In this document: positions 57,976 through 64,000 of the stretch, in pieces
How positions within the stretch are numbered: position 1 is the stretch's first letter
Layout of the letters: each line of letters opens with the position of its first letter
NCBI RefSeq assembly: GCF_002155695.1
Contig: NZ_MUYJ01000011.1
Span: 93,689 to 157,688, forward strand
DNA from: Erythrobacter tepidarius
Lineage (GTDB): Bacteria > Pseudomonadota > Alphaproteobacteria > Sphingomonadales > Sphingomonadaceae
Direction of reading: 5' to 3'
DNA length: 64,000 bases
Program-made: the position numbers and the translations under genes
The notes under the pieces: model-generated
What the model was told of the DNA's origin: nothing
What the model saw: the letters and a program-made list of their open reading frames with translations, nothing else
The model's database searches: none

Positions 57976-58881
57976 ATGCGCATCATCTTCATGGGTACGC
58001 CCGATTTCGCGGTGCCGGCGCTGCGGGCGCTGCATGCGGCGGGGCATGAGATTGCCTGCGCCTATACCCAGCCGCCGCGCCCGGCCGGGCGGGGCAAGAA
58101 GCTGATGCCCTCGCCGGTGCAGGTGGAGGCCGAGCGGCTGGGGCTGATGGTGCGCTCTCCGCTGTCGCTCCGCGGGGGCGAGGCGCAGGCCGATTTTGCG
58201 GCGTTGGGCGCGGATGTGGCGGTGGTCGCGGCCTATGGCCTGATTCTGCCGCAGCCGGTGCTCGACGCGCCGCGCCGCGGCTGCCTCAACATTCATGCCT
58301 CGCTCCTGCCGCGCTGGCGCGGGGCGGCGCCGATCCACCGCGCGGTGATGGCAGGCGATGCGGAGACGGGCGTCACCATCATGCAGATGGAAGCGGGGCT
58401 GGATAGCGGGCCGATGCTGCACAAGGTGGCGGTGCCGATAGGGCGCAAGACGACGGGCGAACTGGTCGAGGAACTGGCCGCGGTCGGCGCGGCGGCGATG
58501 GTGGAGGTGCTGGCCGATCTCGCCGCCTTCCCGCCGGAAGTGCAGGACGAGGCGCAAGCGATCTACGCCCCCAAGATCGACAAGGCGGAAAGCCGGATCG
58601 ATTGGGCCGAACCCGCCGAGGTGATCGAACGCCGCGTGCGCGGACTTGCGCCCTTTCCGGGGGCGTGGTTCGAGCTGGAAGGCGAGCGGATCAAGCTGCT
58701 GCTCGCCGAAGTGGTGGACGCCAGCGACGCGCCCGGGAGAGTGCTCGACGATGACTTCACCATCGCCTGCGGTTCGGGCGCGGTCCGGCCCGTGAAGCTG
58801 CAGCGCGCCGGCAAGCCGGTGCTGGAGCGCGAAGCGTTCCTGCGCGGGCGGCCGGTGGCCAGGGGCACCATGCTCGCGTGA
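57976..58881 (+). CDS. fmt: Methionyl-tRNA formyltransferase
   Basis: A 301-residue enzyme that formylates initiator Met-tRNA with 10-formyl-THF. The N-terminal [17 protein letters not shown], folate site [19 protein letters not shown] and catalytic Asp in [11 protein letters not shown] are intact. It is separated by 53 bases from divergent recR. Its stop overlaps the truA start (GTGA), so fmt, truA and the oxidoreductase gene form one operon. Confidence 0.96.
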   Translation: MRIIFMGTPDFAVPALRALHAAGHEIACAYTQPPRPAGRGKKLMPSPVQVEAERLGLMVRSPLSLRGGEAQADFAALGADVAVVAAYGLILPQPVLDAPRRGCLNIHASLLPRWRGAAPIHRAVMAGDAETGVTIMQMEAGLDSGPMLHKVAVPIGRKTTGELVEELAAVGAAAMVEVLADLAAFPPEVQDEAQAIYAPKIDKAESRIDWAEPAEVIERRVRGLAPFPGAWFELEGERIKLLLAEVVDASDAPGRVLDDDFTIACGSGAVRPVKLQRAGKPVLEREAFLRGRPVARGTMLA

Positions 58882-59639
58882 CCCGCTTTGCCCTCACCCT
58901 CGAATTCGACGGCACGCCGTTCTTCGGGCTGCAGCGCCAGAGCCACGGGCCGAGCGTGCAGCAGGCAATCGAGGAGGCGGTCGAACAGATCACCGGCGAG
59001 CGTGTCGTGATGCATGCGGCAGGCCGCACCGATGCGGGCGTCCACGCGCTGGCGATGCGCAGCCATGTCGATATCGAAAGGCCGTTCGATCCCTTCCGGC
59101 TGATGGCCGCGCTCAATGCCCGGCTGCGGCCCGCCCCGATCGCCGTGACCCACTGCCAGGTGGTGCCCGACGCCTGGCACGCGCGCTTTTCCTGCACCGG
59201 GCGGCGCTATCTCTACCGCATCGTCAACCGCCGCGCGCCGCTGACCTTGCTGCGCGACAAGGCCTGGCACGTCCCCCAGCCTCTGGACGCGGAGGCGATG
59301 CACCGCGCCGCGCAGGCGCTGGTCGGGCGGCATGACTTCACCACCTTCCGGAGCGTCCATTGCCAGGCCGCCGATCCGGTCAAGTCGCTGGACTTGCTGG
59401 ATGTGGAAAGGGTCGGCGAGGAAATCCACATCCACGCCGCCGCGCGCAGCTTCCTGCACCATCAGGTGCGCTCGATGGTCGGCTGCCTTAAGCTGGTTGG
59501 CGCAGGGACATGGCCCGAAAGCCGCATCGCCGAGGCGCTCGCGGCACGCGACCGCCAGGCCTTGGGGCTTAACGCGCCGCCCCATGGCCTCTACTTTGTC
59601 GCGGCAACCTACCCGGAATTGCAAGAGGAACAAGCATGA
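58878..59639 (+). CDS. truA: tRNA pseudouridine(38-40) synthase TruA
   Basis: A 253-residue enzyme that makes pseudouridine 38-40 in tRNA anticodon stems. Catalytic Asp in [12 protein letters not shown] (about 54), with [14 protein letters not shown] at the N-terminus and [22 protein letters not shown] further on. It starts with a GTG overlapping the fmt stop and overlaps the next gene by 4 bases. Confidence 0.96.
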   Translation: MTRFALTLEFDGTPFFGLQRQSHGPSVQQAIEEAVEQITGERVVMHAAGRTDAGVHALAMRSHVDIERPFDPFRLMAALNARLRPAPIAVTHCQVVPDAWHARFSCTGRRYLYRIVNRRAPLTLLRDKAWHVPQPLDAEAMHRAAQALVGRHDFTTFRSVHCQAADPVKSLDLLDVERVGEEIHIHAAARSFLHHQVRSMVGCLKLVGAGTWPESRIAEALAARDRQALGLNAPPHGLYFVAATYPELQEEQA

Positions 59640-60748
59640 CCACCACCGGAAAGCAGCTCTTCACCACCCTCACCGCCGACGGCAAGCTGACACTGGAGTT
59701 GGCCGAAAGCCAGTTCCCCGCCCCCACCGGCAATCAGGTGCTGGTGAGAATGGAAGCCGCGCCGATCAACCCCTCAGACCTTGCGATCCTGACTTCCGCG
59801 GCCGATTTCGAGACCGCCGAATACGCCCCCGGCAAGGTGGTTGCGACCATGCCCGAGCCGTTCCTTTCGGGCCAGAAGGCGCGCCATGGCCAGCGCCTGC
59901 CGGCCGGCAACGAGGGCGCAGGCACGGTGATCGCCGCCGGTGACAGCGACATGGCGCGGGCGCTGCTCGGCCAGCGTGTCGCCTGCGTGCCGGGCCATGC
60001 CTTCAGCCAATATGCCATCGCCGATGCGATGATGTGCCTGCCGCTGGGCGAGCATTCGTCCGAGGCCGGTGCCTCGAGCTTCGTCAATCCGATGACCGCG
60101 CTTGGTTTCGTCGAAACCGCGAAGATGGAGGGCCACTCGGCCATCGTCCACCTCGCCGCGGCATCCAACCTCGGCCAGATGCTCAATCGCATCTGCATCG
60201 AGGACGGGATCAAGCTGGTCAACATCGTGCGCCGGCCCGAACATGTCGAACTCTTGAAGTCGCAGGGTGCGACCTATGTCATCGACAGTTCCGCTCCCAC
60301 CTACATGGCCGACCTGCGCGCCGCGATCGCCGAGACCGGCGCCTTCCTCGGCTTCGATCCGATCGGCGGCGGACAGGCGAGCGATGGCGTGCTCAAGGCC
60401 ATGGAACAGGTCGCGGTCAGCCAGATGACCGAGTTCTCGCGCTATGGTTCGAACCAGCAGAAAAAGATGTATATCTATGGCCGGCTCGACCTCTCGCCGA
60501 CCATCCTCACCCCTTCCTATGGGCTGCAGTGGTGCGTGGCGGGCTGGCTGCTCACGCCGTTCCTCCAGCGTGCGGGCATGGAGACCGTGGTGCGGATGCG
60601 CCAGCGCGTGCAGGAGAACCTCACCACCACCTTCGCCTCCCACTACAAGGCCAGGGTGACGCTGGAGGGGATGCTCGAACGGGAAGCGATTCTCGACTAC
60701 CGCCAGATGAAGACCGGCGAGAAATATCTCGTCACGCCCTGGGGGTGA
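59636..60748 (+). CDS. Zinc-less MDR-family oxidoreductase
   Basis: A 370-residue medium-chain dehydrogenase/reductase-like protein. Residues 33-60 ([18 protein letters not shown]) are the GroES-like fold and [18 protein letters not shown] carries the nucleotide-loop variant (AAASNLG). The Cys/His metal ligands of zinc alcohol dehydrogenases are missing, so a quinone- or enoyl-reductase type activity with NAD(P)H is likely. Substrate unknown. Start overlaps truA (ATGA). Convergent with the asparaginase gene, 10 bases away. Confidence 0.88.
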   Translation: MTTTGKQLFTTLTADGKLTLELAESQFPAPTGNQVLVRMEAAPINPSDLAILTSAADFETAEYAPGKVVATMPEPFLSGQKARHGQRLPAGNEGAGTVIAAGDSDMARALLGQRVACVPGHAFSQYAIADAMMCLPLGEHSSEAGASSFVNPMTALGFVETAKMEGHSAIVHLAAASNLGQMLNRICIEDGIKLVNIVRRPEHVELLKSQGATYVIDSSAPTYMADLRAAIAETGAFLGFDPIGGGQASDGVLKAMEQVAVSQMTEFSRYGSNQQKKMYIYGRLDLSPTILTPSYGLQWCVAGWLLTPFLQRAGMETVVRMRQRVQENLTTTFASHYKARVTLEGMLEREAILDYRQMKTGEKYLVTPWG

Positions 60749-60758
60749 GGCCCTGCCC

Positions 60759-61745
60759 TCACCCCGCGTCAAACGCCGCCTGCACGGCCGCGGCATCGGT
60801 AATCCCGGCGGCCACCAAGACCATCAGCAGCACCCGCGCCTTGGCCGGGCCGAGCGCGCGGGCGGCGACGAGGCCGAGCCGGTCATCGTCGACCTCGACA
60901 TTGCGATCGACCAGCCCCTCGTCGACGCGGGTGGAGCGCACCACCGGCACGCCCTTCGCCGCCGCGCGGGCGAGCGCCCGGATCACCTGCGCCGGGGCAT
61001 TTCCCTGGCCCATCCCGGCGAGCACGATGCCCTTGGCGCCAATGCCGAGCAGGGCAGCAACCGGCTGATCGTCCATCCCCGCGCTCGCGGTGAGGATCGC
61101 AACGCGCGGCAATTCCTGAGGGAAAGGATAGCGCGCCTGTTCGTCCGCCCGGTGCGGGGGGCCAAACCAGTCGAGGCTCGCGGGCGTGACCCGGCCGAGC
61201 GGGCCTCTCGGGAAGCTGCGGAAGGCATCGATGCTGCTGGTCGCCGCCTTGCGGGCATCGCGTGCGGCCAGCACCGCATCGCCCATCACCAGCATCACCC
61301 CGCGCCCGGCCGCCGCAGGATCGCTCGCCACCTTCACCGCATTGGCGAAGTTGCGCAGCCCGTCCGCGCCCACGGCATCGGCCGGGCGCATCGCGCCGAC
61401 CAGCACGACGGGCTTGGTGGTCGCCAGCGTCAGATCGAGCAGGAAGCCGGTCTCCTCGGCGGTATCGGTGCCGTGGGTGATGATGATCCCGTCCACCGCC
61501 GGATCGGCCAGTGCGGTCTGGCAGGCGGCGTGGAGCGCCTGCCATTCGGCAAAGCCGATGTCCTGCGAGCCGATCCGCGCGATTTCCTGCGGCACCAGCT
61601 GCGCCGGCAAACCAAGCGCGGCAAGCCCGTCCACCAGCACTTCCAGCGCATAGCCGCCCGGACGATAGGCCGCGCCGATGGCATTGCCGCCCGCGCCTGC
61701 GATGGTGCCGCCGGTGCCGAGGACGAGGAGGCGCGCGATGTTCAT
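60759..61745 (-). CDS. L-asparaginase
   Basis: A 328-residue amidohydrolase of the bacterial type I/II asparaginase fold. The first Thr is in LGTGGTIAG (about 9-17), the second triad in IITHGTDTAEETG, and VGAMRPADAVGADG the last conserved block, where VLTGAMRP is usual. It converts asparagine to aspartate and ammonia. There is no signal peptide, so it is likely cytoplasmic. Single gene that lies divergent to the tRNA. Confidence 0.92.
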   Translation of the reverse strand: MNIARLLVLGTGGTIAGAGGNAIGAAYRPGGYALEVLVDGLAALGLPAQLVPQEIARIGSQDIGFAEWQALHAACQTALADPAVDGIIITHGTDTAEETGFLLDLTLATTKPVVLVGAMRPADAVGADGLRNFANAVKVASDPAAAGRGVMLVMGDAVLAARDARKAATSSIDAFRSFPRGPLGRVTPASLDWFGPPHRADEQARYPFPQELPRVAILTASAGMDDQPVAALLGIGAKGIVLAGMGQGNAPAQVIRALARAAAKGVPVVRSTRVDEGLVDRNVEVDDDRLGLVAARALGPAKARVLLMVLVAAGITDAAAVQAAFDAG

Positions 61746-61789
61746 GCCCCTTGCCCTAGCCCCGCTACTGCGACGAGGCTACAGGGCAA

Positions 61790-61817
61790 TTGCATTTGCG
61801 CCGCGCCGCGCTAGAGA
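61790..61817 (+). promoter_or_regulatory. Putative promoter of tRNA-Val
   Basis: TTGCAT (61790-61795) and TAGAGA (61812-61817), 16-base spacer, end 17 bases before the mature tRNA 5' end. Same design as the purS and 43367 promoters. Confidence 0.45.
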
Positions 61818-61834
61818 CCGGGCGGCGCACCGTG

Positions 61835-61910
61835 GGGCGGTTAGCTCAGTTGGTAGAGCATCTCGCTTACACCGAGAGGGTCGGCGGTTCGAGCCCGTCA
61901 CCGCCCACCA
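61835..61910 (+). tRNA. tRNA-Val (anticodon UAC)
   Basis: 76 bases including encoded CCA. Acceptor stem GGGCGGT / ACCGCCC is perfect; D-arm GCTCAGTTGGTAGAGC, anticodon arm TCTCG-CTTACAC-CGAGA with anticodon TAC, T-arm GGCGGTTCGAGCCCGTC. A hairpin follows at 61915-61936. Confidence 0.97.
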
Positions 61911-61914
61911 CACA

Positions 61915-61936
61915 AAACCGCGGAAAAGCGCGGTTT
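61915..61936 (+). terminator. Hairpin after tRNA-Val, weak terminator
   Basis: AAACCGCG and CGCGGTTT pair perfectly around GAAAAG five bases after the tRNA CCA. The stem ends in TTT but a longer T-run is missing. Confidence 0.5.
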
Positions 61937-62076
61937 CCGGATGTTTTAGAGGATCCAGCCACCAGACCCGCTCAGGTCTGTGTATCCGCCGTGTATCCAA
62001 CAAACTGTCTACGATGCGATTGCCTCAAAGCAGCTCCGCAGGTATCCATCCGGCGGGGGCCGCCTTGCGCGGGTAG
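61937..62076. other. Junction between tRNA-Val and the IS66 element
   Basis: About 140 bases with no gene. It contains GTGTATCCGCCGTGTATCC, a 9-base direct repeat (GTGTATCCG/GTGTATCCA) with unknown role. The segment could be a remnant of an element that once used the tRNA 3' end, but there is no duplicate tRNA end in the window to support this. Confidence 0.35.
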
Positions 62077-62126
62077 GTAGCGAGCGCTCTTTAGCGTGCT
62101 CTTTTGAGCGCGCTTAGGAGTGGTCG

Positions 62127-62504
62127 ATGGGTCAGGTGACGGTATTTTCGGGGCCGGAGCGGCGGCGCCGGTGGAGCGAGGAAGAACGGCTGCGGATCCT
62201 TTCCGAGGCGTTCGCGCCTGGCGCCTGCGTTGCCGAGGTGTGTCGGCGGCACGATATCTCCTCGGCGCTGATCTACACTTGGCGGCGCAAGTTGCTCGAT
62301 GCAGGCGCGGCGCAGGAGGCCGAGGCGCCGGATGCGCTTCCCACGCCGGTATTCGCCGAAGCGGTGATCGACGGGGACGCGGTGCCGGTCAGCGCTGCCG
62401 AGCACCCGGCGATGATCATCGACCTGCCACGCGGCAAGCGGCTGAGCGTTTTCGCTGCGGCATCGCCGGCGCTGGTCGCTGCCGCGCTGAAGGCTCTGCG
62501 ATGA
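62127..62504 (+). CDS. tnpA: IS66 family accessory protein TnpA
   Basis: A 125-residue small protein with an HTH: RRRRWSEEERLRILSEAFAPGACVAEVCRRHDISSALIYTWRRKLL, the IS66 TnpA/transposase_8-like pattern (Tnp_IS3/IS66 orfA-type). It ends with IDLPRGKRLSVFAAASPALVAAALKALR, typical of IS66 TnpA. Its stop overlaps the tnpB start (ATGA). It is thought to help TnpC in transposition. Confidence 0.92.
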   Translation: MGQVTVFSGPERRRRWSEEERLRILSEAFAPGACVAEVCRRHDISSALIYTWRRKLLDAGAAQEAEAPDALPTPVFAEAVIDGDAVPVSAAEHPAMIIDLPRGKRLSVFAAASPALVAAALKALR

Positions 62505-62842
62505 TCCCTTCCGGCGCGCGGGTGTGGATCGCGCTGGGCCACACGGATATGAGGAAGGGCATGCAGGGCCTGGCACTGCTGGTGCAGCAGGGCCTGAAGC
62601 GTAATCCGCATGGCGGGGATCTGTTCGTATTCCGCGGCCGCGCGGGCTCGCTGATCAAGATCATATGGCACGACGGGATCGGCATGTCGCTCTACGCCAA
62701 GCGGCTCGAGAAGGGCCGGTTCGTATGGCCGTCGGCCAAGGAGGGAACGGTGTCGCTGACCCCCTCGCAGCTGGCCTGCCTGCTGGAGGGGATCGACTGG
62801 AGGAACCCCCAGTATACGTGGCGGCCGCAGAGCGCAGGATAA
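62501..62842 (+). CDS. tnpB: IS66 family accessory protein TnpB
   Basis: A 113-residue protein with the TnpB signature MIPSGARVWIALGHTDMRKGMQGLALLVQ, then GGDLFVFRGRAGSLIKIIWHDGIG and YAKRLEKGRFVWP. Required with TnpA and TnpC for IS66 transposition; the biochemical role is unclear. Complete. The ATG overlaps tnpA by 4 bases. Confidence 0.95.
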   Translation: MIPSGARVWIALGHTDMRKGMQGLALLVQQGLKRNPHGGDLFVFRGRAGSLIKIIWHDGIGMSLYAKRLEKGRFVWPSAKEGTVSLTPSQLACLLEGIDWRNPQYTWRPQSAG

Positions 62843-62878
62843 TCGTCGCAAGGCGGTGTTTTGCCCTTGCGGCAGAGG

Positions 62879-64000
62879 GTGGAACATGATTCCATCTCTC
62901 CTGTGGAAGCCGCCATCTCGCCCCTGCCAGACGACGTTGAAGCGCTCAAGGCGCTGGTGGCGACGATGGCCCGCAGAGCCGAGGAGGCCGAGCAGAACGC
63001 TGCCACTGCCACGGCCAAGCTCGCCAACGCCATGGCCCACCAGAGCGCCATCGAGGCGCTGATCGCTCACCTCAAGCTGCAGATCGCCAAGCTGAAGCGC
63101 GAGCAGTATGGCCCCAGCGCCGAGCGCAGCCGACGCCTGCTGGGTCAGATGGAGCTGCAGCTCGAAGAGCTCGAGGCTGACGCCACCGAGGACGATCTGA
63201 TTGCCGAGGAAGCGGCAGCGAAGACCACCACGGTCACTGCCTTCGAGCGCAAGCGCCCGGCAAGGAAGCCGTTCCCCGAGCACCTCCCCCGCGAGCGCGT
63301 GGTGGTGCCTGCCCCCTGTTCCTGCCCGGCCTGCGGTGGGGACCGGCTGTCCAAGCTCGGCGAGGACGTCACCGAGACGCTCGAGGTCATCCCGCGCTCG
63401 TGGAAGGTGATCCAGACGGTCCGGGAGAAGTTTGCGTGCCGGGACTGCGAGAAGATCGCTCAGGCCCCCGCTCCTTTCCATGTGGTGCCCCGCGGATGGG
63501 CCGGGCCCAGCTTTCTCGCCATGCTGCTGTTCGAGAAGTATGGGCAGCATCAGCCCCTCAACCGTCAGGCCGAGCGGTTCGCTCGCGAAGGCGTGCCGCT
63601 CAGTCTCTCGACCCTGGCCGATCAGGTCGGCGCCGCTGCTCACGCGCTGATGCCGATCTACAAGCTGATCGAGGCGCACGTTCTGGCTGCAGACCGCATC
63701 CACGGCGACGATACCACCGTGCCGGTCATGGCCAAGGGCAAGACCGATGTGGCCCGATTATGGGTCTACGTCCGCGATGATCGGCCGTTCGCCGGGTCTG
63801 ATCCACCGGCGGCGCTGTTCCACTACTCGCGCGATCGGCGCGGCGAGCACCCGCAAGCCCATCTCGCAGGCTGGTCCGGGATCCTACAGGCCGATGCCTA
63901 TAGCGGCTACAACGACCTCTATCGCGAAGGACGCGACCCCGGCCCCGTGCTCGAGGCAGGCTGCTTCGCCCATGCGAGGCGCAAGTTCTTCGAGCTGGCC
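62879..64000 (+). CDS. tnpC: IS66 family transposase TnpC (3' end outside window)
   Basis: The frame is open to the last base, giving about 374 codons of the ~520-residue transposase. N-terminal leucine-rich helix (LIAHLKLQIAKLKREQYG), zinc-finger-like CSCPACGG and CRDCEK (zf-IS66), then the DDE core with the first Asp in HGDDTTVPV and the second in QADAYSGYND; the Glu is beyond the edge. Starts at GTG 62879 or 62903 (EAAISPLPDDVEALKAL) are both possible. Confidence 0.9.
   Translation, partial: MEHDSISPVEAAISPLPDDVEALKALVATMARRAEEAEQNAATATAKLANAMAHQSAIEALIAHLKLQIAKLKREQYGPSAERSRRLLGQMELQLEELEADATEDDLIAEEAAAKTTTVTAFERKRPARKPFPEHLPRERVVVPAPCSCPACGGDRLSKLGEDVTETLEVIPRSWKVIQTVREKFACRDCEKIAQAPAPFHVVPRGWAGPSFLAMLLFEKYGQHQPLNRQAERFAREGVPLSLSTLADQVGAAAHALMPIYKLIEAHVLAADRIHGDDTTVPVMAKGKTDVARLWVYVRDDRPFAGSDPPAALFHYSRDRRGEHPQAHLAGWSGILQADAYSGYNDLYREGRDPGPVLEAGCFAHARRKFFELA

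Larger units (their letters stand above)
62077..64000 (+). mobile_element. IS66-family insertion sequence (left part, truncated by window)
   Basis: The element contains the tnpA-tnpB-tnpC set of IS66. The left end is estimated near GTAGCGAGCGCTC at 62077, in line with the GTA-AGCG-like ends of this family, but the right end and target duplication are beyond the window so the exact border is uncertain. Confidence 0.75.

Noticed and set aside
61779..62003. Minus-strand ORF with the string VTGSNRRPSRCKRDALPTEL
   Set aside because: It is the reverse complement of the tRNA-Val gene; this string is a well-known spurious protein arising from antisense translation of tRNA genes.
62273..63703. Minus-strand 476-codon ORF
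   Set aside because: Antisense to IS66 tnpA-tnpB-tnpC.

Overview
The window is a dense, high-GC stretch of chromosome from an alphaproteobacterium, most likely a sphingomonad of the Erythrobacteraceae type (inferred from gene content, not from a marker-gene search). The pointers are a CcrM-type DNA methyltransferase with a CtrA-like site and clustered GANTC sites in its promoter, a ChvG/ChvI two-component pair next to pckA and a short HprK/RapZ/EIIA/HPr set, a CpaF ATPase, a TonB-dependent receptor, a 40-residue aa3-oxidase subunit IV, and a split pntAA/pntAB/pntB transhydrogenase. Almost all of it reads as vertically inherited core genome. The only clear mobile DNA is an IS66-family element cut by the right edge.

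Layout. 1-9.7 kb: 3' part of an M16 peptidase gene, a TonB receptor, purS-purQ, a membrane PAS-GGDEF-EAL protein, glmS. 9.9-13 kb: cpaF, a small membrane protein, an EamA transporter, an entericidin-like lipoprotein. 13-17.6 kb (minus strand): acyl-CoA ligase plus DUF938 methyltransferase, then dgt with an NAD(P)-binding protein and an ABA4-like protein. 18-22.5 kb: Asp/Glu racemase-like protein, and an operon of beta-helix protein, diheme cytochrome and alpha/beta hydrolase. 22.5-26 kb: transhydrogenase operon containing a PH-domain protein and headed by the oxidase subunit IV gene. 26-30 kb: an NtrC-like regulator without a GAFTGA motif, an SDR, a perfect parS palindrome and a PhoD-like phosphatase.

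30-38 kb: rnhB, ccrM and folP on the minus strand; a PQQ-dehydrogenase-like lipoprotein, GNAT, DUF1285, NUDIX and CCA-adding enzyme genes on the plus strand. 38-44 kb: parC, a [2Fe-2S] ferredoxin and two cysteine desulfurase genes, one without a standard start codon, then an alpha/beta hydrolase. 44-54.5 kb: DUF885 protein, DUF937-like protein, pckA, chvI-chvG, hprK, rapZ, EIIA, HPr and an RNA methyltransferase. 55-61.8 kb: recR-def and rmuC on the minus strand facing fmt-truA-oxidoreductase on the plus strand, then an asparaginase. 61.8-64 kb: tRNA-Val(UAC) followed by IS66 tnpA-tnpB-tnpC.

The most coherent functional themes are cell-cycle and chromosome control (ccrM with its promoter, the parS site, parC), envelope and carbon sensing (pckA | chvIG-hprK-rapZ-EIIA-HPr), and Fe-S assembly (two desulfurases with a ferredoxin). 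I found no CRISPR array, prophage, toxin-antitoxin or defence cluster. The most interesting items are regulatory or structural oddities: the methylation-site cluster at ccrM, an apparent AUC start codon in a cysteine desulfurase, an activator lacking the sigma-54 contact loop, paired hairpin repeats after pntB, and a G10 tract in a hairpin loop upstream of dgt.
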